A DNA stretch of 8,873 nt from a bacterium. Its GTDB lineage: Bacteria; Patescibacteria; Microgenomatia; Levybacterales; UBA12049. Under the pieces are notes generated by a model. That model made no database searches. It was given only the letters and a program-made list of their open reading frames with translations, and was not told the origin of the DNA. Position 1 is the stretch's first letter. Each line of letters begins with the position of its first letter. The stretch spans positions 1 through 8,873 of the forward strand of contig JAKAEH010000017.1 of assembly GCA_021825955.1 (NCBI GenBank), given 5' to 3'. Of this stretch, positions 1 through 6,232 are shown piece by piece. The position numbers were made by a program, and so were the translations under genes.

Positions 1-128
1 ACAAAACCAATAGCAGGACTTCAAGAGATGAAAGGCGAAAAACATTCTTCAACAAATATTACTCATTTGCAGCCAACACCTGCGGACTAATCCCCCCCAA
101 ATTTTTACTCGGTTTAAGCAAATAGTTT
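1..128. other. Left-edge stretch, possible 3' end of an upstream gene
   Basis: Frame 1 on the + strand is open from the window edge to a TAA at 88-90 and would encode a 29-residue tail ending in HLQPTPAD. Frame 3 is also open, to a TAG at 123-125, and gives a basic tail ending in PPKFLLGLSK. A minus-strand frame is open for about 21 codons here too. Nothing in these peptides is recognisable, so I cannot say which frame, if any, is the end of a real gene. A run of seven C (94-100) follows the frame-1 stop. Confidence 0.25.
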
Positions 129-156
129 TTGAGTCCTAGCTTAAACAATTTCGCAA

Positions 157-184
157 TTGACAACCCGACAGAAAGTAATATAAT
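157..184 (+). promoter_or_regulatory. Consensus sigma-70-type promoter
   Basis: TTGACA at 157-162 and TATAAT at 179-184 match both consensus hexamers exactly, with a 16-bp spacer. The expected transcription start, about 7 nt past the -10 box, lies near 190-192, only 3-5 nt before the ATG at 195. The message would therefore be almost leaderless. It also argues against the upstream in-frame TTG at 129, which lies in front of the promoter. Confidence 0.8.
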
Positions 185-194
185 TTGCTCTATT

Positions 195-584
195 ATGGGT
201 GGTTTGGAAGAGGTACGTTATGCTGATGTTCGTGCTCAAGAAGGAGCTTTGCTTCAAAGAGAAACTACTGATGTAGCAAAACAATTTCCACAAGGTAAGT
301 TCCCTTTCTCAGAGGGAAGGAATGGAGAAAGCATCCCCGGGAAAGTAGTAGGTTATCAAATGCGAGGGGCAGAAACGAGAGCTGTAAGCGGAGCTTTTGT
401 TTTGGGGCCTGATGGCGTTTTCCTTCATGATGTAGGTTTCGAAATGAGAATAGGGGGAGGAATAGTGCCATACGTTACTCCTTGCAAAGTCAGAGAAGCA
501 ACTCCGGAGGAACATTTTGATCTTCGAGGGGAAATCAGGAGAGCAAACGACAAACTAAAGGATATAAAGATGAGAAATGGGTAG
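195..584 (+). CDS. Unrecognised small protein (129 aa)
   Basis: I do not recognise this protein. The frame extends back to a TTG at 129, but a perfect promoter lies at 157-184, so the ATG at 195 is the likely start. No Shine-Dalgarno sequence precedes it. The product is soluble, with no signal peptide or membrane helix. Its middle part (about residues 50-95) is rich in glycine and beta-branched residues and looks like beta strands (VVGYQMRG, AFVLGPDGVFLHDVGFEM). The C-terminal 30 residues are charged and helical (EEHFDLRGEIRRANDKLKDI). It is a single-gene unit: the next gene has its own promoter 50 nt downstream. Reality of the gene is supported by the promoter and the long open frame; function is unknown. 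Confidence 0.6.
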   Translation: MGGLEEVRYADVRAQEGALLQRETTDVAKQFPQGKFPFSEGRNGESIPGKVVGYQMRGAETRAVSGAFVLGPDGVFLHDVGFEMRIGGGIVPYVTPCKVREATPEEHFDLRGEIRRANDKLKDIKMRNG

Positions 585-633
585 CTTTTGGCCGGAGACG
601 CATAATCCCCAATTTTCCCAAAACTCCAAATTC

Positions 634-642
634 TGATATTAT
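634..642 (+). promoter_or_regulatory. Extended -10 promoter of the 650 gene
   Basis: TGATATTAT is an extended -10 element (TG at 634-635, TATTAT at 637-642). The -35 region (about 613-619, TTTTCC) is poor, which is usual for extended -10 promoters. The box ends 7 nt before the ATG at 650, so transcription should start at or next to the start codon. Confidence 0.6.
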
Positions 643-649
643 TAAACAT

Positions 650-1042
650 ATGGGTTTAGCAGGATTTTATTTACTATTTGTTGTGGGTGGTGTTTTGGTT
701 GAAACTTTGGCTACTAAACTATATTTTGGTTTGACCAAGAGACACCTACACAAATCCCATTTCAGGTTTGCTCGCTATTTTTTTCTTCTAACTTTTCCTC
801 TGGTCGGTACTTTAGTTGTGATTAATTTCCAAGGTTTGTCTTTGCTTAAAATATTTCTCGTATTTTCATTAATTGGTCCATTTTTTGAATGGCTAGTTGG
901 TTTTTCTTATTATCAAGTTGTTGGAGCAAGGCTTTGGACGTATAAAAAATTTACTTACCTAGGGCATTCTAGTCTTCTCGCTGCCCCTCTTTGGGGAATG
1001 GCCGGAGTTCTCTTTTGGCTCCTCGCACAGAAGGTAATATAA
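650..1042 (+). CDS. Four-helix membrane protein, possibly PF06541-like
   Basis: A 130-residue integral membrane protein with predicted helices at about residues 5-20, 42-58, 64-84 and 108-127, joined by a basic loop (KRHLHKSHFR, about 30-39). The C-terminal half has a pattern reminiscent of the putative ABC-transporter/CmpB permease family (PF06541): a Glu within helix 3 (FFEWLVG, E80), then GARLWTY (92-98), then a loop and a final helix beginning with PLWGMAG. That family is longer, so this would be a short or divergent relative; the match is from memory and tentative. The ATG is preceded by an extended -10 box and no ribosome binding site. It converges with the next gene, with a 5-bp gap and no visible terminator. 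Transport substrate unknown. Confidence 0.7.
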   Translation: MGLAGFYLLFVVGGVLVETLATKLYFGLTKRHLHKSHFRFARYFFLLTFPLVGTLVVINFQGLSLLKIFLVFSLIGPFFEWLVGFSYYQVVGARLWTYKKFTYLGHSSLLAAPLWGMAGVLFWLLAQKVI

Positions 1043-1047
1043 ATAAT

Positions 1048-1488
1048 TTACTTGAATATTTTTTGTGTTCTGAGGACTTCAATTATCTTTCCGCGGGTTC
1101 CAAGCGCGCGTCCAAACAGAATTCCCGAAAGGAGCGCAAATCCTACCGTTCCGACCTCAAAATTATGAGTAAAATATCCCACAATTCTTGTTCGAAGCAG
1201 CGTAAAAAAAATATAAAGTACGAGTATTCCTATGCCAAAAACATCAAGCCTGCTTACTACTTTTTTTGCATCATGACTCCAAGAAATATGAAACATCCTT
1301 GAAGCGATAATTCCTATCCCACAGCCTGCAAACAAACCGAAAATGGCATAATCCAGGCGCAGTGTTCCTTGAAAGATGTCGTAAGCGAGTAGACAAACCA
1401 GAATTAAAGAGATTAAAAAATAAAGTCGTAATCTGAAGCGCAAACGTTTATCAATGTGGTGGGAATGACGGCGTAAAGACTTGGGCAC
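1048..1488 (-). CDS. Four-helix membrane protein of unknown function (146 aa)
   Basis: A strongly basic N-terminus (residues 1-21, about a dozen Arg/Lys/His) precedes four predicted transmembrane helices at about 21-38, 44-63, 82-99 and 110-127. By the positive-inside rule the N-terminus should be cytoplasmic. The loop between helices 2 and 3 carries a striking SRMFHISWSHDAKKVVSRLD stretch (63-82), the most conserved-looking part, with two His and one Asp. It resembles small CcdC-like or hypothetical membrane proteins, but I cannot assign a family. The start is GTG; its predicted promoter sits 6 nt upstream and there is no Shine-Dalgarno sequence. It is transcribed away from the PLD gene, with 104 nt between the two starts. 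Confidence 0.7.
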   Translation of the reverse strand: MPKSLRRHSHHIDKRLRFRLRLYFLISLILVCLLAYDIFQGTLRLDYAIFGLFAGCGIGIIASRMFHISWSHDAKKVVSRLDVFGIGILVLYIFFTLLRTRIVGYFTHNFEVGTVGFALLSGILFGRALGTRGKIIEVLRTQKIFK

Positions 1489-1494
1489 AACTTG

Positions 1495-1503
1495 ATTGTA
1501 TCA
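1495..1503 (-). promoter_or_regulatory. Extended -10 promoter of the 1488 gene
   Basis: Read on the minus strand, TGATACAAT forms an extended -10 element. It ends 6 nt before the GTG at 1488, so the predicted transcription start coincides with the start codon. No good -35 box is seen. Confidence 0.55.
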
Positions 1504-1576
1504 AATTTTCTGTGACCCTAAGGTTCATCTATTCGAACTATTTTTAGGTTGGATGGCTGAGTTATATTCAGTCTTT

Positions 1577-1584
1577 GAGGAGGT
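1577..1584 (+). promoter_or_regulatory. Strong ribosome binding site of the PLD gene
   Basis: GAGGAGGT lies 8 nt before the ATG at 1593 and fixes that start. A weak -10-like TATATT at 1563-1568 lies just upstream. This gene thus uses a Shine-Dalgarno start, unlike the neighbouring solitary genes. Confidence 0.75.
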
Positions 1585-1592
1585 AGAATCGG

Positions 1593-2054
1593 ATGAATAA
1601 GCCTCAAAACATACTTTTTAGTTCAGAACTGTTTGATGAAGATACATTCTACAAAGCTTTTTTAAATGACTTAGAAAACTGTAAAAAAGAAATCATTATC
1701 GAAAGCCCTTTTATCACAACAGAAAGGATGAATAGCTTTCGATCGGTCTTTAAAAAGATTTTAGAAAAAGGAATTAGAATTTATGTCATTACGCGTGATC
1801 CAAAAGAGCATAAAGAAACCATGGAATACCAGTCGGAAGAAGAAATAACTAACTTCGAGACAATGGGCGTTCAAACGTTTCTTTGTTCCGGCAATCATCA
1901 TCGGAAGCTGGCTATTATTGACAGAAAGATACTTTGGGAAGGAAGTTTAAATATTCTTTCACAAAACAACAGTAGGGAAATAATGAGAAGAATCGAAAGT
2001 CAAGATTTTGCTTTTGAAATGTTTAATTTTTTAAGACTCAATGAATATATTTAG
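1593..2054 (+). CDS. Phospholipase D-like protein with one HKD motif
   Basis: A 153-residue PLD-superfamily protein (PLDc_2 type, PF13091). The N-terminal half shows the usual strand-helix layout (EIIIESPFIT at 33-42, GIRIYVITRD at 60-69). The catalytic motif is complete: H103-x-K105, D110, then GSLN at 117-120, followed by a conserved-looking EIMRRIES (129-136). Proteins of this kind with a single HKD act as dimers, and the close resemblance of this segment to PLD domains attached to superfamily 1 helicases points to nucleic-acid cleavage and not lipid hydrolysis (family knowledge plus inference). Here the domain stands alone, with no helicase in the window. It has a strong ribosome binding site. 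Its TAG overlaps the stop codon of the convergent XRE gene by 3 nt. A role in nucleic-acid defence together with the adjacent ATPase is possible but not shown. Confidence 0.88.
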   Translation: MNKPQNILFSSELFDEDTFYKAFLNDLENCKKEIIIESPFITTERMNSFRSVFKKILEKGIRIYVITRDPKEHKETMEYQSEEEITNFETMGVQTFLCSGNHHRKLAIIDRKILWEGSLNILSQNNSREIMRRIESQDFAFEMFNFLRLNEYI

Positions 2055-2257
2055 AAAGGCAATATCTCCGAGGATTTAACTTTCAAGGCTTTTGCAATTT
2101 TCTCGATAATATCTATTGATGGGTTTTCTTCCCCTCTTTCGATCCGGGCAAAATAATTTACGTGAATCTCTGCCATATCAGCAACTTCAGCTTGTGTTAA
2201 TTCAGCCTTCAGTCTTGCCTTTTTTATATTTTTTCCGAGTTGTATTTGTGAACCCAT
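2051..2257 (-). CDS. Small XRE-family transcriptional regulator (68 aa)
   Basis: This is a single helix-turn-helix domain of the Cro/C1 (XRE, HTH_3) type that fills the whole protein. The pattern is GKNIKKARLKAELTQAEVAD (8-27), then the recognition-helix region HVNYFARIERG (32-42), then ENPSIDIIEKIAKALKV (44-60). It resembles controller-type repressors of restriction and mobile modules in size and in the IERGxxNPS signature. The frame reaches back to a TTG at 2272, but a TATAAT box lies inside that extension and ends 6 nt before the ATG at 2257, so the shorter start is chosen. It lies 41 nt downstream of the AAA-TOPRIM gene on the same strand but with its own promoter, and plausibly regulates that gene or itself (inference). 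Confidence 0.88.
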   Translation of the reverse strand: MGSQIQLGKNIKKARLKAELTQAEVADMAEIHVNYFARIERGEENPSIDIIEKIAKALKVKSSEILPF

Positions 2258-2263
2258 GAGGTG

Positions 2264-2269
2264 ATTATA
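2264..2269 (-). promoter_or_regulatory. -10 box of the XRE regulator gene
   Basis: A perfect TATAAT on the minus strand ends 6 nt before the ATG at 2257, predicting a transcript that starts on the start codon. No clear -35 hexamer is visible 16-18 bp upstream. The sequence CACCTC between box and ATG is not a ribosome binding site. Confidence 0.6.
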
Positions 2270-2298
2270 CAACTTTTAGGGATAATTTTACTATGTAC

Positions 2299-3762
2299 TT
2301 AACTATAGAGGAAATTTGTGAATTTTTTATCAAATACTTTTTTAAGCTGTTTCTTTATTTTTAAATTTTCTAGATATTTCTTAGCAAAACTTTCTTGAGT
2401 AAATCCAAGCTTAGAGATAAGGTCTAAGAGAAAGTATGAAGAATCAAAATTAGCAAAATCCTTTTCTTTAAGCATGCTTGGTTTAATATCTCCCATTAAT
2501 ACAAGTTTATGTTCTTTCTTTTTCTTTGTATTGATTATTTGGCAGATCATTTTTTTAATCTGTTCCGTTGATTTTCCTGAAATCTTTGATAATATTTTGT
2601 AATTTACAAAATATGATTCTAAGCAATATCTAGATAATTTTATAAAATGTGGGTCAGTAGGATGCGGATCTACTTGGTTATCTCCATCAATCAAAAAGTA
2701 CGCTTCTTTGAACAGACCGCGTGATTGACGTTGAGATACACCCGCATACAATGTTGAAATGGCAGTCTTACCATTTAATGACTGAATATTAATACAATTA
2801 CTGGGTTTCCCTATTGTTAATAAAAACTGTTTGATAACTAATTCATGAAACGGATCTTCAACAAACACAGTTTTTGAATCTTGATCTGAGATTACAAATT
2901 TAACAATGTCTCCGCTGATTTCTCTTTTTATAGAATCTGGAACAGATTTGTTAATAATAATTCTTTTTTGTTCATTAAAATATAAAAACTTACAGTTAGC
3001 CCTAAAGCTATCTTCAAAAACAATTCTTGCATGAGTAGTTACAATCACCTGTTTTTTATATGTCTTAGAAAATGTTTTTAGAAATTTGAATAAATTTTCC
3101 TCAAGCGCCCAATTTAAATGAATCTCAGGTTCATCAATAAGTAAAATCTCAAATGAATCACGGAAAAATTGAATATTAAAAACAAGAGATAGAATCTCTT
3201 GCTCACCAGTACTTAATTGGTCTGACTCAAATATATACTTATCGAATTTTTCTACCTGAAAATATGGGGCTCCATTTTTAAAATCCCAATTTATTAATTT
3301 ATAATTTGGAAATATGCTCTTGATTAATTTTCCATATTCTTCTTTAAGTTGCTCGATAATCTGTCCAGCGTTCAAGGTTTTACCTAATTCTTTAAATCTT
3401 TCAAGAAAATCTCTTCCTACAACTTCAGGAAAAGAATAGTAAGGGTCATAAGTATTATCATTAAACACTTTGTTAATAAAATTACCTATAATTGCCGCTT
3501 TTCGTTCTCCACTCCTTTCTATATCTTGATAAATCTGTAATATATTCTTTCGTTCTGAATTTCTTTTTGGGTTGTATAGGAGAGATTTATCTGCTTTTTC
3601 TTCTTTCACTTTTTTAAGTATTGTTGATTTACCAGTACCGTTAGGTCCCGACAAGATAGTAAGCCACTCTTCAAATTCAATTTGGAAATCAATTAGAGGT
3701 AAGTTATCACCCTGCGGATAGAGGTTTATTGCAACATTTTGTATAGGTAAGTTTTTTTCCAC
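2299..3762 (-). CDS. ABC-type ATPase with C-terminal TOPRIM/DUF4435-like region
   Basis: A 487-residue single-polypeptide ATPase of the AAA_15/AAA_21 (OLD-like) kind. All ABC-ATPase motifs are present in order: Walker A GPNGTGKST (39-47), signature LSTGEQE (183-189), Walker B ILLIDEPE (206-213) and switch His in TTHA (His244). After the ATPase, VFVE (Glu302), FLIDGD (Asp359, Asp361) and CLESYF (380-385) fit the acidic core of TOPRIM-type nucleases, in particular DUF4435, whose members show a similar 'sIEnYl' signature. ATPase plus TOPRIM/DUF4435 recalls OLD nucleases and the AriA/AriB pair of PARIS anti-phage systems, here fused (inference). The frame runs 41 codons upstream of GTG 3762, but that extension overlaps the M23 gene out of frame and is not ATPase-like. 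GTG 3762 is the only usable start before Walker A. The gene starts right at the T-tract of the operon terminator and has no ribosome binding site. Confidence 0.85.
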   Translation of the reverse strand: MEKNLPIQNVAINLYPQGDNLPLIDFQIEFEEWLTILSGPNGTGKSTILKKVKEEKADKSLLYNPKRNSERKNILQIYQDIERSGERKAAIIGNFINKVFNDNTYDPYYSFPEVVGRDFLERFKELGKTLNAGQIIEQLKEEYGKLIKSIFPNYKLINWDFKNGAPYFQVEKFDKYIFESDQLSTGEQEILSLVFNIQFFRDSFEILLIDEPEIHLNWALEENLFKFLKTFSKTYKKQVIVTTHARIVFEDSFRANCKFLYFNEQKRIIINKSVPDSIKREISGDIVKFVISDQDSKTVFVEDPFHELVIKQFLLTIGKPSNCINIQSLNGKTAISTLYAGVSQRQSRGLFKEAYFLIDGDNQVDPHPTDPHFIKLSRYCLESYFVNYKILSKISGKSTEQIKKMICQIINTKKKKEHKLVLMGDIKPSMLKEKDFANFDSSYFLLDLISKLGFTQESFAKKYLENLKIKKQLKKVFDKKFTNFLYS

Positions 3763-3781
3763 AAAAAAAGCCCTTTCGGGC
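3763..3781 (-). terminator. Rho-independent terminator of the T4SS-like operon
   Basis: On the minus strand GCCC-GAAA-GGGC (3781-3770) is followed at once by seven T (3769-3763). The stem has only 4 G-C pairs, but C(GAAA)G is a very stable tetraloop. It lies 13 nt after the TAA of the M23 gene. The + strand has no T-tract after the hairpin, so it works in one direction only. The GTG of the ATPase gene follows the last T directly. Confidence 0.75.
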
Positions 3782-3783
3782 AG

Positions 3784-3799
3784 ATGTATACATATTATA
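3784..3799 (-). promoter_or_regulatory. TATAAT box and adjoining 10-bp palindrome before the ATPase gene
   Basis: A minus-strand TATAAT (3799-3794) overlaps the stop codon of the M23 gene, and the perfect palindrome ATGTATACAT (3784-3793) directly follows it. If this -10 box is used, the transcript would start near 3787, inside the palindrome, and its roughly 25-nt leader would consist largely of the terminator hairpin. The palindrome could be an operator for the XRE protein. No -35 box is apparent, and AT-rich stop-codon context could produce such a box by chance. Confidence 0.35.
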
Positions 3800-4427
3800 T
3801 AGGATTTCCAGACAAAAATGTTCTCGGGTTCACAGGTATTCCAAAAACATCTATTTGAAAATGAACATGTGGTCCGGTTGACCAACCCGTGCTTCCCTCA
3901 AGTCCAATTACTTGATCCGTTGTCTTTATTTCTTCACCGGGAATAACCAAAATCTTATCTAAATGCCCATAAATTGACGTTATATTGTTCCCATGGTCAA
4001 TTATGATGTGTTTTCCATATCCCCAGAATATCTCCCCTGCATATATTACTTTTCCGGGCATAAAAGCAGTTACGGGGTCACCAGTTCTGCTTTCGGGGTT
4101 TGCGATATCAATTCCGGTATGAAGTGGTTGATATGGAAGGTCTATTGCACCAAACTCTAAGGTTACAACCCCATGAACAGGCCAAACCATAGGGGCATTA
4201 ATTGTTGCTATAACCTTGCCTGTTGCCGGGTCATGGATTTGGATAGCATTTGTTTGGGTATTAACCGTTGCAAGACGGTCTGAGACTATATCTATTCCAC
4301 TTTGGGTAAGCAAAATGACGGCAACAAAGGGTAAAAGTAAAACTCCGACAAATGTCAAAATGACGTACTTTAATTCTTTTCTAAAAGAAAAGGCTGCAAT
4401 AATTGATTTTATATATAATGGATTCAC
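3795..4427 (-). CDS. Membrane-anchored M23 (LytM-type) metallopeptidase
   Basis: A 210-residue peptidoglycan hydrolase. A short cytoplasmic N-terminus is followed by one transmembrane helix (about 21-41), a linker and a complete M23 domain (about 83-205). The zinc site is intact: H103 and D107 in HTGID, H155 in IYGH, and H187/H189 in GPHVHF. Family members cut peptide cross-links in the wall, outside the membrane. The start is GTG, overlapping the TGA of virB4 (GTGA, 4425-4427), so translation is probably coupled. It is the last gene of the operon and ends 13 nt before the terminator. In conjugation systems such an enzyme opens the wall for the channel; in an episymbiotic Patescibacterium it could also act on the host wall (inference). 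Confidence 0.93.
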   Translation of the reverse strand: MNPLYIKSIIAAFSFRKELKYVILTFVGVLLLPFVAVILLTQSGIDIVSDRLATVNTQTNAIQIHDPATGKVIATINAPMVWPVHGVVTLEFGAIDLPYQPLHTGIDIANPESRTGDPVTAFMPGKVIYAGEIFWGYGKHIIIDHGNNITSIYGHLDKILVIPGEEIKTTDQVIGLEGSTGWSTGPHVHFQIDVFGIPVNPRTFLSGNPI

Positions 4428-6232
4428 TTAAGTTTAAAGCGCTCGGAAGGGGATGTGGTGATAAAAGGATGTTCTTTTTCCGAGGCTACAACTTTTATAG
4501 CAACATGGTTTTGGTCGGCTATTATTAACGCTTCACCTCTGTCGCATCCCAACAAAAACTTTTGTTCGTATTCGCTTAACTTAAATTCACGTGCAACCCC
4601 CCTGATGGTTGTCGTATCTTGTCTCATTAGAATCCTAAGTGATGCTTGCGAGGCTATAGCTTTTCCGTATTCGCTGTTTAAAAAGTCATTTGCTTGCTGG
4701 GAGATAATACTAACCCCTAAAAAGTATTTACGAGCCCTTCTGGTTAATCCCGATACAAACTTTGCACTTTCTTCGTGCTGTAGTAGCATCCACCCTTCAT
4801 CAATAACAAGTAGTCTTTTTTGTAAGTTACTTTTTACTTGGTTATAAACAAAGTTTGAGATAACCATCATCATAATTTGCCTTAATGACTCTGAAAGATC
4901 TTTAATATCAAAAACAACAAGCCTGTTATCAAGTTTTATGTTTGTTTGGGAATCAAAAACGGAAGACAATGAGCCAGTAACATACTTTTCTAGCCTAGTT
5001 GCAAGTTTTCTTTCATGTATTGCCTTAAGTGTTTTATAAAGGTCTTTAAGTAGTGGGTATTCCTGTTCTTTTTTTGGTCTACCCCTGCGTGGTTTTAAGG
5101 ATTTTTTGATTTGCTTCCCTTTGAGGGTAAAACCGAAACCTTTGTAGGTTTGAATTATTGCCTTATCAACCACCGCTTTTTCTTCAGGCGTTAATCCTTC
5201 AACCATTAAAGATACAAGCTCGGTTAAATCTTGTATGTGCTCCGATAAATTGCCCTCACTACTATATGAACTTAAAGAAAAGTCGAAGGGATTTATTTTC
5301 TCTTTCGATTTAACGGAAAACTTTATATACGTTCCCGACACGGAATTTGTTAGTTGTTTATATTCGCGTTCCGGATCAATAACTATCACTTTTGTCCCCT
5401 GCATTAACTGCCTTAGAATTTCCACTTTTGCGGTATATGATTTACCGCTTCCCGACTGGGCAAAGATAATACTGTTTGCGTTATTTAATGAAAATCTGTC
5501 GATTGTTACTAAAGAGTTACTAGATTTATTTATGCCGTAAAGAATCCCTGATTCTGAAACGAGTTCGGAGGATATAAACGGAAAAGTTAGGGCAGCAGAT
5601 GAACTGTCTAAATTCCTTTTTTGCGAAAGTTTATTTTCTCCTCTTGGCAATACCGATTGCAGGGCTTCAAGTTGTTGAAATGTAGCTGTTTTTGCGTAAA
5701 AAAGACGGGTTGATAATACGGTTTCTAAAAGTGTAGTTATTTTATTAAGTTCTATTAAAGAGTTTGCGGTAAGTGTTACATAAATTGAGATTTGGAATAG
5801 CTTTTCCTGCCCTCTTTGGATTTTGTTCTTAAGCTCAATTGCAGACTCTAGCGGATCTAATATTTCAGAACCGATAATTTTTCCTGTCTGTTGCATTGAG
5901 CGTTTGGTTGACTCTAATTCCGTTATTTTCCTATTTAGCTTTGGAAGGGCAAGATAAGGGTCGATTTGTTCAATGTGATAGGAGATATCAATGTTATGGT
6001 TAAAGTTAATAAGCATATTAAGCCATCCGGTTGAGGCAACATAAGGAAAACCGGAAATAAATAGTGTTCGAACAAATTTATTCTCCATCTGAAGGTAGGT
6101 AGACTGTTCTTCAAGCCCCGAATAAGAAATAAGATCAATTTGATCTTGTTCTCCGAAATTGAAGTTTAGGGATTCCGAAAGCTTTTTCGCTTTCTTCTTT
6201 TTGCTTTCAAGATATTTTAGGTTAAATAGCAT
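4424..6232 (-). CDS. virB4: VirB4/TraC-type secretion ATPase
   Basis: A 602-residue VirB4-family ATPase that powers type IV secretion/pilus assembly at the inner face of the membrane. An N-terminal region typical of PrgI-associated VirB4 (NKFVRTLFISGFP then GWLNML, about 51-74) is followed by the RecA-like motor: Walker A AQSGSGKS (258-265), DPEREY (286-291), Walker B LLVIDEGW (474-481), SQQ (511-513) and GCDRGEA near 562. A basic insert, PRRGRPKK, with an AT-hook-like RGRP core lies at about 381-388. Two starts are possible: GTG 6265 (613 aa) or ATG 6232 (602 aa). The ATG is preferred because it overlaps the preceding stop by only 11 nt and because the extra 11 residues lie wholly in the overlap. 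Neither has a ribosome binding site, so coupling is likely. Confidence 0.93.
   Translation of the reverse strand: MLFNLKYLESKKKKAKKLSESLNFNFGEQDQIDLISYSGLEEQSTYLQMENKFVRTLFISGFPYVASTGWLNMLINFNHNIDISYHIEQIDPYLALPKLNRKITELESTKRSMQQTGKIIGSEILDPLESAIELKNKIQRGQEKLFQISIYVTLTANSLIELNKITTLLETVLSTRLFYAKTATFQQLEALQSVLPRGENKLSQKRNLDSSSAALTFPFISSELVSESGILYGINKSSNSLVTIDRFSLNNANSIIFAQSGSGKSYTAKVEILRQLMQGTKVIVIDPEREYKQLTNSVSGTYIKFSVKSKEKINPFDFSLSSYSSEGNLSEHIQDLTELVSLMVEGLTPEEKAVVDKAIIQTYKGFGFTLKGKQIKKSLKPRRGRPKKEQEYPLLKDLYKTLKAIHERKLATRLEKYVTGSLSSVFDSQTNIKLDNRLVVFDIKDLSESLRQIMMMVISNFVYNQVKSNLQKRLLVIDEGWMLLQHEESAKFVSGLTRRARKYFLGVSIISQQANDFLNSEYGKAIASQASLRILMRQDTTTIRGVAREFKLSEYEQKFLLGCDRGEALIIADQNHVAIKVVASEKEHPFITTSPSERFKLK

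Noticed and set aside
129..194. TTG 129 as start of the small + strand gene
   Set aside because: It lies upstream of a perfect promoter (157-184) that would start transcripts near 190-192, so ATG 195 is more likely.
425..649. Minus-strand open frame opposite the first + gene, and similar antisense frames elsewhere
   Set aside because: They lie opposite well-supported genes, lack recognisable motifs and have no initiation signals; they are treated as shadows.
991..1302. + strand open frame over the convergent junction
   Set aside because: It runs antisense through the 146-aa membrane protein, has low-complexity Lys/Ser/Asn content and no ribosome binding site.
1523..1538. Inverted repeat GTTC-8 nt-GAAC between the divergent genes at 1488 and 1593
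   Set aside because: A 4-bp arm is expected by chance in a region of this size, and no second copy was seen.
3763..3885. Upstream extension of the ATPase frame by 41 codons to 3885
   Set aside because: It overlaps the 3' end of the M23 gene and the terminator in another frame, and its residues (Cys/Trp-rich) look like a shadow translation. GTG 3762 fits the expected start of the ATPase fold.
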